This document shows positions 1 through 10,000 of a stretch of DNA of 64,000 nt, piece by piece. The notes below the pieces were generated by a model. That model had not been told where the DNA came from. It did no database searches and worked only from the letters and a program-made list of their open reading frames with translations. Position numbers and translations under genes: made by a program. The DNA comes from Chitinophaga niabensis (GTDB taxonomy: Bacteria; Bacteroidota; Bacteroidia; Chitinophagales; Chitinophagaceae), in NCBI RefSeq assembly GCF_900129465.1, contig NZ_FSRA01000002.1, forward strand, positions 2,604,001 to 2,668,000. Reading direction: 5' to 3'. Numbering within the stretch: position 1 is the stretch's first letter; every line of letters begins with the position of its first letter.

Positions 1-91
1 CACAGCCGAATTGCGTAACCACAAAATGCAGTTCTACGAAGACATTTACGGAGAGGATAAAACACTGATGAAATACTTTACGGCTAAATAA
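1..91 (+). CDS. C-terminal end of an unidentified protein (5' truncated)
   Basis: A reading frame open from the window edge ends at TAA 89-91 and gives a 29-residue C-terminus ending KYFTAK. It is followed by a clear terminator hairpin, which supports it being the true end of a plus-strand gene. The remnant is too short to assign to a family. It is convergent with the oxidoreductase gene that ends at 284. Confidence 0.55.
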   Translation, partial: TAELRNHKMQFYEDIYGEDKTLMKYFTAK

Positions 92-103
92 GATATTGGG
101 CCA

Positions 104-132
104 AACGGCAGCTTATTAATTAAGCTGCCGTT
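104..132 (+). terminator. Hairpin terminator after the first gene
   Basis: Perfect 12-bp arms (AACGGCAGCTTA / TAAGCTGCCGTT) around a 5-nt AT loop, 13 nt after the stop codon at 91. The hairpin is not followed by a strong T-run, but the position fits the end of the plus-strand transcript. Confidence 0.6.
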
Positions 133-283
133 GCGTCGCACATTTGTACGGAGGGAATTCTTTTGAGGAAAGAAGGGCTTTCCTCAAAAAGGAAACATAC
201 GCACACGCTGAACTTAGTGGCTGCAGTTCTCAAAAAGGAAAGCTGATCAATAGCGATCAGTTTTCAACCTTTACTTCTATATT

Positions 284-937
284 TTATAATTTCGATTGTG
301 CCGCTGCAAGGGTCACCGTTTTTCCCAACGCGCCAAATTCATGCAGATCACCAAACACTTCAATACGGATAGATTGGTCCAGACCTCCAATACGAATAGG
401 ATCAAAACCGCTGTCTTTAATCAGTTCTTCAACGGTGCCGTTGATACTGCTGTTGTCAGTAGCATAAAACAGCACAGATCGTTCAGGCTGTTGGAAAGCT
501 GCACTCTCCAGGGTGGCAACGCCTAAAGTACCCAAGGCCTTCACCAGTTTCGCATTTTTAGGAAGGATAGCTTTGTTGATCTGGCCGGCGGACTGGTTGG
601 CATCAATAATTTTCTTAAACCCGCCATTGTCGTCCGGAGCAATTGGGTTAGAAGGGTCCACGATTATCTTACCTTCAAATTCAGCAGCATATTTTTCAAG
701 CAGTTCTTTGATAGTATTAAACCAAACAGCCAGAACTATAATATCCGCTTCTTTGATCGCTGCCTGAATGTCCCTTGATTGAGCAAGCGCGCCTAATTCA
801 GCAGCCAGCGCCTGCGATCTCTCTGGTTTACGGTCAGCAATAATTACGGAACGGTTTCCTTTTACGAGATTGGCAGCTACTACCGTACCAATATTTCCTA
901 AACCGATAACTGCAACTTTTGAAATGGACTGTGACAT
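284..937 (-). CDS. NADP-binding oxidoreductase, F420-dependent-reductase-like
   Basis: Predicted 217-residue cytoplasmic oxidoreductase of the NADPH-dependent F420 reductase-like family (coenzyme F420-binding NADP oxidoreductase fold). The N-terminus has a Rossmann dinucleotide-binding motif, GLGNIG at residues 12-17, followed by a basic patch (ADRKPERS) of the kind that binds NADP. A DPSNP motif lies mid-protein, as in this family. I start at the ATG at 937 (MSQS...) because the frame upstream, to 973, is AT-rich leader with no family similarity. It lies downstream of the Crp-like regulator gene on the same strand, with 97 nt between them that carry two 15-bp direct repeats. The substrate is unknown; the family includes dehydrogenases that do not use F420. 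Confidence 0.8.
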   Translation of the reverse strand: MSQSISKVAVIGLGNIGTVVAANLVKGNRSVIIADRKPERSQALAAELGALAQSRDIQAAIKEADIIVLAVWFNTIKELLEKYAAEFEGKIIVDPSNPIAPDDNGGFKKIIDANQSAGQINKAILPKNAKLVKALGTLGVATLESAAFQQPERSVLFYATDNSSINGTVEELIKDSGFDPIRIGGLDQSIRIEVFGDLHEFGALGKTVTLAAAQSKL

Positions 938-1002
938 ATTTTGTGTTTTTCTGTTGAATAATTTATAATGCAAATTTCCAACAGAAAGGCATGTCCGGCC
1001 AA

Positions 1003-1040
1003 TGACCTGGTTTAAGAAATATTCTTGATCTGGTTTAAGA
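1003..1040. repeat. Two 15-bp direct repeats between regulator and oxidoreductase
   Basis: TGACCTGGTTTAAGA (1003-1017) and TGATCTGGTTTAAGA (1026-1040) differ at one base and start 23 bp apart. The second copy contains the stop codon of the Crp-like gene. They lie upstream of the oxidoreductase gene and could be a regulator binding site or a small local duplication. Confidence 0.5.
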
Positions 1041-1652
1041 TTTTGGCAGTTTTTTGGTTGTTTTCCTGCCTTTGAGCCTGCTCAGGAACTCTGGTGTGAT
1101 ACCCAGGAACGCGGCTATTTGGATCTGTGAGAGCCTGCCTGCCAGATGGGGATAGCTGTCCAGGAACGATTGATAACGTTCTTCAGCCGTTGAACTGATA
1201 TTTTGCAGTAAGCGCTGTTGCAGCCTTACAAAACTGTTCTCTATTAAAACCCGGAAGATACGGTCAAACTTTGGTGCGGATGTATATAAAGTAATGAGAT
1301 CATCGCGGCTGATCTGCAGCACAACCGTGTCTTCCACGGCATCAATGTTCAGCGCTGAAGGTTGCAGGCCATGAAAACTTCCCAGGTCACTGATCCAATG
1401 ATCCTCAATGGCAAATTGCAGTATATGGATGACGCCGTTATCATCTATTTTGTACATCCTTAAACATCCACGAACAACAAAGTTGAAGTGTGTGCAGATC
1501 TCGTCCTCCTGCAACACGTATTGCCTTTTCCGGAAAAGACGGTGCTGGAACTTTTCCCGTACAAGGTCCTTTTCCATTTTATTGAGCGGAAGAAGGTCAT
1601 CAAAATAATTAATTAAGGGTGCTACGGCGTCAGTGAGTGTCTTTTTTGCCAT
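1035..1652 (-). CDS. Crp/Fnr-family transcriptional regulator
   Basis: A 205-residue regulator of the Crp/Fnr family. Residues about 25-140 form the cyclic-nucleotide-binding-like beta-barrel (LFRKRQYVLQEDEICTHF, then VVRGCLRMYK). A compact C-terminal helix-turn-helix (QIAAFLGITPEFLSRLKGRK, about 175-198) is typical of the short Bacteroidota group whose ligands are mostly unknown. No Fnr-type cysteine cluster is visible at the N-terminus, so oxygen sensing by an iron-sulfur cluster is unlikely. It starts 9 nt after the methyltransferase gene and lies upstream of the oxidoreductase, so the three may be one transcript. The targets are unknown. Confidence 0.85.
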   Translation of the reverse strand: MAKKTLTDAVAPLINYFDDLLPLNKMEKDLVREKFQHRLFRKRQYVLQEDEICTHFNFVVRGCLRMYKIDDNGVIHILQFAIEDHWISDLGSFHGLQPSALNIDAVEDTVVLQISRDDLITLYTSAPKFDRIFRVLIENSFVRLQQRLLQNISSTAEERYQSFLDSYPHLAGRLSQIQIAAFLGITPEFLSRLKGRKTTKKLPKS

Positions 1653-1661
1653 ATCTTTATT

Positions 1662-2264
1662 TTATTTCCTGCATTTGATCAGAAAGAAAGGATAGTTTTC
1701 GGTAACCTCAGTGATCTCAAGCAATCCAGCCTGGTCAAACTCCGCATGAATGGATTCCCTGTCGTAAAAGAACATCTTAACACCACCGAACATCTCATAA
1801 CGGTCCTTGCTTATTAATGTTCCCTGCCCATAGGTCTGCGCTTCCTTTGTAATAACCGTAAATACCATATACCCGCCTTCGGACAGTTGATGATAGCAAT
1901 CACGGATCAATTTCGCCCTTTCATTACTATCCAGCAGATGTATCAAAGCATAACAAAAGATCCCGTCATACAGGTTATTGTCAAATGGCATATCAGTTAC
2001 AGACCCATGATGGATCACCATATCCTGGCCATAATGTTTCCTCGCCATTTCAATAGCAGTTTTGGAGATTTCAATCCCCGTTACTTCCATGCCGCTATCC
2101 ACGAAGATCTTAGCGTTCCGCCCATAGCCAATGCCAGGAATAAGCACCGTACGCACAGCGTGCTGAACAAAAAGATCCTTCGTTAATACAGCAGACTTTG
2201 CCGGCTCTAAGCCCCACATTTCCTGTTTTTCGTTAAAAGCTGATTCCCAGAATTCCATCATCAA
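1662..2264 (-). CDS. Class I SAM-dependent methyltransferase
   Basis: A 200-residue soluble methyltransferase with the Rossmann-like SAM fold. Motif I is visible as VLIPGIGYGRNA (about residues 40-51), the acidic residue after strand 2 in GIEIS, and motif IV in the YDGIFCYALIHLL segment (about 100-112). The overall pattern resembles the TehB/thiopurine-methyltransferase-like group. The acceptor cannot be read from sequence. Three consecutive ATGs (2264, 2261, 2258) make the exact start uncertain. It is probably the first gene of a run with the Crp-like regulator 9 nt downstream. Confidence 0.8.
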   Translation of the reverse strand: MMMEFWESAFNEKQEMWGLEPAKSAVLTKDLFVQHAVRTVLIPGIGYGRNAKIFVDSGMEVTGIEISKTAIEMARKHYGQDMVIHHGSVTDMPFDNNLYDGIFCYALIHLLDSNERAKLIRDCYHQLSEGGYMVFTVITKEAQTYGQGTLISKDRYEMFGGVKMFFYDRESIHAEFDQAGLLEITEVTENYPFFLIKCRK

Positions 2265-2272
2265 ATATAAAG

Positions 2273-2307
2273 AAAGCCCTCAGGAAAACATGTTTCCTGA
2301 GGGCTTT
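2273..2307 (-). terminator. Strong hairpin terminator after the beta-helix protein gene
   Basis: Perfect 15-bp arms (AAAGCCCTCAGGAAA / TTTCCTGAGGGCTTT) with a 5-nt loop lie 19 nt beyond the stop of the 2326-5376 gene. They separate locus 1 from the methyltransferase gene, which reads the same way. The A/T ends would give a U-run on the minus strand. Confidence 0.8.
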
Positions 2308-2325
2308 AATATAACATTGCTCCTC

Positions 2326-5300
2326 TTAATACTTCACAATCACCCGCAATGCATTACGTGTTCCTTCCAATACATGCAGATAATAAATGCCATCTATTGA
2401 AGAACTGATATTGAGGCTTACTTCGAAATATTTAGCATCATTCGGCGTAGCTACAGTAGACAATACAACATTTCCGCGATAGTCAACCACCATAAAAGTA
2501 TGCGGCCGTGCCGGTGCATTTTCCAGTTTTACTTTGAACTGCCCTGATGTGGGGTTCGGGTACACTGTTGCCCTGATCTCCGGGATCAAGGTGCCAAGCC
2601 CTAATACAAGTATTTGTTGTGGAACAGGGGCGGCGGCCTCATAGTTATCATTACCTGCCTGATCAGCCTGGATGGTGATCAAACCTTCATAGTTTAACTT
2701 TAACATATTGCCATTGAGGTTCCCATTTCCTGATACAATAGAGAACCCAACCGGTAAACCGGAAGAAGCCGTGGCAGTAAGGTTCACCGTTTGCCCTTTT
2801 ACTTTTGCAGCAATAGCGCCGAAGTCAATTGTCTGTTGTGCTTTATGCACTATAATAGTTTGCTCAGCAGCAGCCGGATCATAATTCTCATTCCCGGCCT
2901 GTATTGCTCTTACAATGATGGTCCCTGCTCCGGTGATCGTTACCAGTGAATCTGCCAATACACCCGGCCCGCTGACTAACTCGAACCTTACCGGTAAACC
3001 GGCATCAGAGCTGGCATGCAACACAAAAGCGCTATCCCCGAAAGTCTTCTCAGGCACCGCCTCAAAACTGAGCTCCTGTGAAGCTTTAGCAACGTTTATA
3101 GAGATCTCCGCTGTAGCCGGGAAATAATCTGTTGACCCCGCCTGTGTAGCCCTGATCACAATCGTTCCTGCACCTGTAAAATGCAAAGCAGAATCTGTTA
3201 ATGTACCCGGCCCGGAGATCACTTCTAAAGTAACCGGCAACCCAGATGTACTTACTGCCCCAAAAAGTTCCAATGGTTCATCGCCATAAGTGATGTCCGG
3301 CACTTCATTAAAAGATACAGATTGGTGACGGCGCTCAAACAATTCCCACTCTGAAAACTGCGTACCCGTATGCCCATTATTGGCTGTAACATTCAATCTA
3401 TAATAACGATAAGCGATAGTATTACTATCAACAGAAAATGTTCTCGTCAGCTTTCTCGTAGCAAAGCTTTGATTGATCTGGCTATCGATCAATGCCCAGG
3501 TTACGCCGTCGTTAGAACCAACAAGGTTCCAGTTCCTGGGATCACGCTCCGGAACATCATTGCCTGATGTTAAAGTATAACGCGTAACAATCCCCGGCTG
3601 CGTAGAAGCATATTGCACCCACAATGCTTTCCTTCCGCTGATATAATATTTGGTACTGGTATTGTTATCTATCAGACTGGTAAAATTCTCAGTAGGTTTG
3701 GAAGTATTGGGATATTGCCCTGTAATAACACCACCATTGTCAGTGAGGTCAAGAGAAGCAATAACTGTATCTGCACCATACCGCACCTGAGGTTCCGCAA
3801 GGATACTTTGTCCGCGTGCGCGCAATGAATCCCACAGCGGTGCAAGCAGCTGTTTGGGAATGGCAATATTGGCCACCGCAGAATCTCCAAGACGCTCCTG
3901 TAACTGTTGCAGGTAAAGACTTCTGGGTATTACATGTGTGCCCCAGCTTTCCCAATACCCATTGCCACTTTGCTTTTTACCGATGTTACCGATGCCCCAG
4001 TTCCTCGCACCAAAAGGACTGGACACGAGAATATCGCTCGTGTAGGAATAAGCATTCCAGAACAAGGTCTGTGCGCCAGACCATCCATGCCCTGTTCCTG
4101 ATGCACCGCGGTTCTGCACCCTGATCTGTCCGCCATAGATATTATCATACAACTGCCCGGTAGACCATCTGTGATGCGGCCCTATATCAGCCTTTGTATT
4201 TTCAGAACTGCAATCCAGGAATACATTCGGCCCGGGAACTTTGGAACCGCTCACCAGGTCGTGACGTCCTCCCCAGGTAATGCAACGTTGGTATAAGTTA
4301 CTGGTAGCATTGCCATCCAGGTTAAAGGAATATTTCCTTCCGCCGGTAGTAATGGATTTTGGATCAATCATTGCACAATCTTCCACCGTATTAAAACGGC
4401 TCATATTACTAAGGCTCACCAACCCATTGCCAAAGTACTTGCCGGTCACATGTTTGATCCAGCTGTTTTCCGTACGGGTAAAAACAATTGCATACCAGCC
4501 ATGGCTTTCATCTTCATCATTCTGAAAATAAGACTCTATCCGCATTTGCTCCAGGCCACATTCACTGATCCTGCCTGTAATATTGGAACGATAAACCTCA
4601 CCACCACCCAGGGTAGTTTCAATGGGATCTACGATAGGAATGTCAATGGTGATGGTAGATCCGCTAACCGCAGTAATGGTTCGCTCATAAGTAGTTTTAT
4701 ACCCTGAAGCCGTCCATCCATACTGGCGCATATCCAGTGTATCGATCCAGAGATCGTTGGGCGTTTTCTGTACCACTACTTTATCACCTGCATGGAAAGT
4801 GTGATTGGCAGCCACATCAAAAGTTTTACTACCGGTAGGCACATAGGAAGAAGTAATGCGGAATTTGCTGCCGCTCACTTCTCCATACCCACTACCGGCA
4901 CCCTGTACTTTGATGAGGTCATGCTGTGTTTTCTGTGTGGCAATGATCACCGTTCCGTTTACCCCGTTTCCTGCTCCCCGCAGAACAACCCCGCTGGCCT
5001 TAATGAAAATGGAGCCTTCCACAGGATATACCCCGGCCTTCAGTAACAACACTCCGCGATGCCCGTTAGCTTGTAAAGGCAATGCAGATACCCTGTCGAT
5101 CGCTGCCTGGATATGTGCGCGATTATCTCCTTCAACAGGGGAGATACTGTCTGAAACACTCCATACCGGAATGCGGACCCCGCCACCGCGATACCCTGCA
5201 TTTGAAAAGTCAGGTATCTGGTTGACCGTATCGGTCTGTCCCTGGTTGGCATATTTTTTATAGACCAACCTTCCATTTTCCATGGAAATTAATTGTGCCT

Positions 5301-5376
5301 GTGTGCTGTGGCTAACAGCGAGCAAAAAGGGCAAGAGAAGCCCGGCCAAAAATCCTTTGAGTGTAGATTTTTTCAT
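2326..5376 (-). CDS. Secreted pectate-lyase-like beta-helix protein with discoidin, Ig-like repeats and T9SS tail
   Basis: A 1016-residue exported protein with a Sec signal peptide (first 27 residues, cleavage near TQA-Q). Residues about 60-530 look like a right-handed beta-helix of the pectate lyase/DUF4955 type (IPDFSNAGYRGGG, then an AAIDRVSALP stretch and VVLRGAG). An F5/8-type C (discoidin) carbohydrate-binding domain follows (about 555-690). Three Ig-like repeats of about 80 residues come next, each with a G-D/Q start and a GLPV core, then a type IX secretion sorting domain (YPNPTSGQF near 945). It probably sits on the cell surface or is released, as the polysaccharide-acting enzyme of the SusCD locus. 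It starts 150 nt after susD on the same strand. Lyase activity itself is not proven by visible residues. Confidence 0.8.
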   Translation of the reverse strand: MKKSTLKGFLAGLLLPFLLAVSHSTQAQLISMENGRLVYKKYANQGQTDTVNQIPDFSNAGYRGGGVRIPVWSVSDSISPVEGDNRAHIQAAIDRVSALPLQANGHRGVLLLKAGVYPVEGSIFIKASGVVLRGAGNGVNGTVIIATQKTQHDLIKVQGAGSGYGEVSGSKFRITSSYVPTGSKTFDVAANHTFHAGDKVVVQKTPNDLWIDTLDMRQYGWTASGYKTTYERTITAVSGSTITIDIPIVDPIETTLGGGEVYRSNITGRISECGLEQMRIESYFQNDEDESHGWYAIVFTRTENSWIKHVTGKYFGNGLVSLSNMSRFNTVEDCAMIDPKSITTGGRKYSFNLDGNATSNLYQRCITWGGRHDLVSGSKVPGPNVFLDCSSENTKADIGPHHRWSTGQLYDNIYGGQIRVQNRGASGTGHGWSGAQTLFWNAYSYTSDILVSSPFGARNWGIGNIGKKQSGNGYWESWGTHVIPRSLYLQQLQERLGDSAVANIAIPKQLLAPLWDSLRARGQSILAEPQVRYGADTVIASLDLTDNGGVITGQYPNTSKPTENFTSLIDNNTSTKYYISGRKALWVQYASTQPGIVTRYTLTSGNDVPERDPRNWNLVGSNDGVTWALIDSQINQSFATRKLTRTFSVDSNTIAYRYYRLNVTANNGHTGTQFSEWELFERRHQSVSFNEVPDITYGDEPLELFGAVSTSGLPVTLEVISGPGTLTDSALHFTGAGTIVIRATQAGSTDYFPATAEISINVAKASQELSFEAVPEKTFGDSAFVLHASSDAGLPVRFELVSGPGVLADSLVTITGAGTIIVRAIQAGNENYDPAAAEQTIIVHKAQQTIDFGAIAAKVKGQTVNLTATASSGLPVGFSIVSGNGNLNGNMLKLNYEGLITIQADQAGNDNYEAAAPVPQQILVLGLGTLIPEIRATVYPNPTSGQFKVKLENAPARPHTFMVVDYRGNVVLSTVATPNDAKYFEVSLNISSSIDGIYYLHVLEGTRNALRVIVKY

Positions 5377-5463
5377 AAGTGGAATTTTAATATCCCAAAA
5401 AATAGAGATATTATCTCAGCCATGTTAATACCATATTCGCTTCCTGCGATACCATTTTCATAA

Positions 5464-5506
5464 AGAAAGAAGGCTGCCTCCCATTACAGGAAACAGCCTC
5501 TTTTTT
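5464..5506 (-). terminator. Hairpin after susD of locus 1
   Basis: AGGCTG (5471-5476) pairs with CAGCCT (5494-5499), with further imperfect pairing inward (CCTCCC/GGAAAC), and the arms are flanked by A- and T-rich stretches. It lies 20-60 nt beyond the susD stop and before the beta-helix gene. It could attenuate transcription so that susCD is expressed above the enzyme. Confidence 0.55.
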
Positions 5507-5526
5507 CGGCTTTAAAAATAGAAAGG

Positions 5527-7035
5527 TTAGAAAGGCCTGGTGTCCAAAGGAATACCCCAGTTGGGATTGAATTTCAGGATAACATTAGAGATAGGTAAAA
5601 TGAAAGTGCCGGAGTTCACCGTTCCTTCAAAACTTTCAGTCCCTATTTTATGTACGATCTTTGTTTTGCTCCATGGTTTGCCTGCCTCGAGCGAAAACCT
5701 CTTCAGATCGAGGAAACGTTTAATGGAACCTATTGGCAGTTCACGTCTTCTCTCATCCAGTACTGCCTGTATCACCTGGTCAGCACTTAAACCTGCGTCA
5801 GACAACTGAGGCGTACCAGTTTTGTAACGATACCTGCGCAGGGTGTTCAGATCAGCAATGGCCTGTGCTGGTTTATTTGTACGTGCATATCCTTCAGCAC
5901 GCAGCAGCAATACTTCAGGGTAAGTGATCCCGGATGTGATCTGGCTTTTAGAACCGCGGAAATTCTGCACGCGCGTACCATCATCATAGGTCACCCCATT
6001 GAAGGTAGCTTTATAGCCAGGCGCAGGGAGATAGAAATAAGTATAACGAAGATCGTTCTGCTGATCATGTAATGCAATCAGTTCCGCAGAAGGATAAGCA
6101 CTGCCTGTTCTGCCTGTACCTGCATCTGCACTTCTGAAAAGCAGGATCTCTTTGCTATTGGGTTGTGTGAAGAAATTGTCGCCTGCGTTGATGCCGCTGT
6201 TGATCAGGTTGGCAGGGTCTTTCCAGGAAAAAGTATTGTAATCATACAACACTTTATCTTCTCCGCCTGCAATAGCAGCCGTCCAGGCAAGATTGGCATA
6301 GTAGGCAACACTGTCGTATTTCTGTGTGAACAAATGGATATTGGCCAGTAATGCATAAGCCGCAGTTTTATTAGGGCGCGATGGATAATTGGTTTTCAAC
6401 GGAACGTTGGGTAATGCATCATAGAGGTCCTGCAATACACGGGTAAATGTTTCAGCCTGTGTGGAAAGGTCTGGTGCTTTCCCTGCTGCGTCAATACCAG
6501 TTACATAAGGAATGGTCTTGGTCTCATTTTTACCTCCCGGCTGATAAACCGGGCCATATACCAAAGTAGTATTGAAATAAGCCCATGCTCTTCCTACCAA
6601 TGCCTGTGCAATCACTTCCTTGCCATATGTTTCTGTATCTGCTGTAATAGAAGCACGAACACCTTCTATTACATTGTTGAAATAAGCCGCGGCGCGGTAA
6701 GTACCCCAATCCCAGAAATAATCAGAGGTGTTGGGATTCTTGAAGGGTTGGCGGAAAATGTATGCGTAATAACGGTCCAGGTTAGGATGGTTATTAGCGA
6801 GGTAACTGATCTTGCCCAGGCCTTCGGAAAGTTCCACATTATCTGTAAGGTAGGCCAGCATACAGCCGGTATTATTATCGAGGAAAGTAAATTGAACAAT
6901 ATTCACATTGTCCAGCAGGTGATCAAAGTCCGCAACCGTAGAAGGGATCAGTTTCCCCTTTGGTTTTACATCCAGGTACTTGTCACAGGAGCTGAATAAC
7001 AGTACAGTTAAAGCAGCAGTATATAAGAATTTCAT
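5527..7035 (-). CDS. SusD/RagB-family glycan-binding lipoprotein
   Basis: A 502-residue outer-membrane lipoprotein of the SusD/RagB family, the surface lid that binds oligosaccharide for its SusC channel. The signal peptide ends at a lipobox (FSSC, Cys17), followed by DKYLDVKPKG, the usual SusD N-terminus. The TPR-rich core shows VGRAWAYFNTTLVYGPVY (about 150-167). The C-terminal part has the YPEVLLLRAEGYAR and ADLNTLRRYR segments near residues 370-400, typical of SusD. It lies 17 nt downstream of susC on the same strand, so the two are cotranscribed. The bound glycan is unknown; the linked beta-helix protein suggests a uronic-acid or pectin-like polymer. Confidence 0.93.
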   Translation of the reverse strand: MKFLYTAALTVLLFSSCDKYLDVKPKGKLIPSTVADFDHLLDNVNIVQFTFLDNNTGCMLAYLTDNVELSEGLGKISYLANNHPNLDRYYAYIFRQPFKNPNTSDYFWDWGTYRAAAYFNNVIEGVRASITADTETYGKEVIAQALVGRAWAYFNTTLVYGPVYQPGGKNETKTIPYVTGIDAAGKAPDLSTQAETFTRVLQDLYDALPNVPLKTNYPSRPNKTAAYALLANIHLFTQKYDSVAYYANLAWTAAIAGGEDKVLYDYNTFSWKDPANLINSGINAGDNFFTQPNSKEILLFRSADAGTGRTGSAYPSAELIALHDQQNDLRYTYFYLPAPGYKATFNGVTYDDGTRVQNFRGSKSQITSGITYPEVLLLRAEGYARTNKPAQAIADLNTLRRYRYKTGTPQLSDAGLSADQVIQAVLDERRRELPIGSIKRFLDLKRFSLEAGKPWSKTKIVHKIGTESFEGTVNSGTFILPISNVILKFNPNWGIPLDTRPF

Positions 7036-7052
7036 GATCTCGTATTGGTTGG

Positions 7053-10000
7053 TTAGAAAGTAAATGATAAACCGGCATACAGTTCAGGCCTTAATGGGAG
7101 GGAAGTAAATCCCTGTTCTGTGAAAGCGCCTGTACCACCTGTAGTATTGATCTCAGATATTTCCGGATCAAGCCCCTGGCTGTTAGCTACCACCGTGATG
7201 AGGTTCCTGCCCTGAAGGTAAAGTTTCACAGAGCCGAGTCCTGCCCGTTTCACTAAACTCCTGTTCAGCTGATAGGATAATGTAACATCCCTTAACTTCA
7301 GGTAATTGGCACTTTCAAGGAAGGTATCGGAATAGGGATAATAGAACATATCCATGTTCCAGGAACTTAACAGCGGATAAATGGTTGTCTTTTCATCTCC
7401 TGGTTTACGCCATCTGTTGGCTACATACCGGTTGATGTAATTGGAGCCGGAGAATACATCCTTCCTTAGCACATGACCCAATTTTGCAATGATCATAAAA
7501 GACAGGTCAAGATCTTTATAGCGGAAAGAATTGGTAACATTGATCACATGTTTGGGTCGCAGCGTACCACCATATACAAGATCATTCACGGCTACACTTC
7601 CACCTACTACTTTTGTTCCCTTTTCTGTATAGAACTGCGCTATACCGTTATTGTCCAAACCTGCAAAACGATAGGCAAAAATGGCATCCAGCGGATAACC
7701 TTCTCTTTTGATAGCGCCATTGGTAGCTGTGCTGGTATATTGATAGTTGATATTGTAGGTAAGTACTTTATTCTGATTAAAGCTGTAATTGGCAAATACG
7801 TTCCAGGAGAAATCCTTCGTACGGATCACATCTGCATCTATACCTAATTCAATCCCGTTATTTCTTACACGGCCCACATTTTTGGTGAGGGAAGTAAATC
7901 CTAAAGAAGGATCGATGGCGTCACTGGCTAACAGGTCCACGCTGTTCTTGAGATAATAGTCTATGGTAAGGTTCACCCGGTTATTCAACAAGGCAATGTC
8001 TGTACCGATATTGGTGATCTTTGTTTTCTCCCAACGCAGGGAATTGTTAGGAGGGGAGGAAATACCATAAGAGATATCGCCTGTTAAAGCAGAATAAGAA
8101 CCCGGGGAAATGATCAGGAAAGGGCCTGAAGTAAGAGAGATATTTCCATTAAAACCATAAGAGCCTCTCAGGTATAATTTATCGATCCAGGAAACATCAA
8201 AGAACCTTTCATTGGAAAGTTTATAGGTACCACCCACAGACCATAAAGGTTTGTAGCGGTATTTAGGATCAGTGCCGAAAAAGTTGGTCTGGTCCAGCCG
8301 GATACTACCGCTTACAATGAACCGGTTATTATATTCATAGGAACCATTGGCATACCAGGATACAAAACGGTTATCCCTGAAGCCGAAACTACCGATACTG
8401 GCAGATGGCCTTCCGCCGGAAAACAGCATATCACTGTTATAGGCACCCGCATTGTAATCCGTATAATTAAAAGTACTGAATATACCAGCCTGGTCATCGT
8501 GCCCGAAGCGGGTAGGATAAGCATTATTCTCATAGGTATCTTTACTTATCTCATAACCGCCGATCACAGAGATGCGGTGTTTGCTGAATAATACTTTGTT
8601 GTAGTTCAGCTGTGCCCTGAAAGTATAACTTTCATTGATGTTACGTGCCTCATTCAAAAATCCTCCTTCCGGGATGTAATGTTTAGCTGTATTGGTAACA
8701 GAAGTGGCATCGTTGAAAGCAGACCTTACACGGAATGCATTCTTTGAATAGGTTTGCCTGCTTACGGTATTTCCCCTTGTCCATGAACCACCTGCATCTC
8801 CCGTGAGGCCAGGTAATATGTTCACGCTGATATTACCGCCAAAACGTAATTGCAGGTTTTGTGATTTATCCGTTTCTTCAGCCAGGTCGAGGATGGGATT
8901 ATACTCAAGGGATTTCAGGCCGGGAATGGCTTTATAGCGGTCTATCTTTTTACCATTCACTGCATCTACTGCCTGGGGCTGACCGGTGGCAGGGTTTACA
9001 ATAAGATCATATGGTTGCAGGAGAGAAGTGGAAGTATAGCTCACAAATTCTTTCCATGAACGCACAGGTGCCGCAGTTCTGGAATAATTCACATTGGAGA
9101 ACAGGCTGAAGGAAACATATTTATTAGGTTTCCAGTCATTGCTGATATCCACGATCAACCGTGAATCTTCATTTTGTATGGTGTTGTTCTGATTACCAAT
9201 AAATTTGATGGCAGCATTTAATCTGCTGGTTTCCGTTCCGGCATTCAGCGAAATGTTATGTTGCTGTACCTGCTGGTTCCTGAAGATATATTTTTCTATC
9301 TGCCCTATTCCATCATTCGTTTTCAACTGCGCGATCTCATCATCGGCAGCTTTTGCCGTGATCCATCCCTGCGATTTAGCGATCAGCAGGTAATTCACAC
9401 GGGAAGTGGCGCCGTAGTTATTATAAGTAGTGAGCAGGCTGTTGGCATTCTGATTGTACAGTTCAATTTCCGCATCAATATAATCAGCAGAATTTGCTCT
9501 GTGCAAATAAGACAGTTTAGGTTTCAATACTGTGCCGTAAGATCCCTTATAGCCGATCTGCAAAGAGCCGGCTCGGCCTTTTTTAGTAGTGATCACAATC
9601 ACGCCATTGGACGATTTGGATCCATAGATTGATGCAGCTACCGCATCTTTTAAGATCGTTAATGTTTCGATATTATCCTGGTTGATGCTTTCCAGGCCGC
9701 CAGTGATCTGGAATCCATCCACAACTATCAATGGTTCTTTATTGGCTACAAAAGTAGAAACACCTCTTATTTCAATGGCACCTTCTTTGGTGAGTACTAC
9801 GCCGGCAGCCTGTCCTTCCAGGTTGGTTTTAAGATCAGGTTTTAGTTTGCCTTCCAGGCGCACCGGGTTCACCACAGAATAGGAGCCTGTAGCACGTTCC
9901 CGTGAAATGGTCTGGTAGCCGGTGCTCACCACAGTTACGTCCTGGATATTGCGCACAGCGGCCTGTAAAGTGATAAAGAAAAAGGTCTGATGTTGAACCG

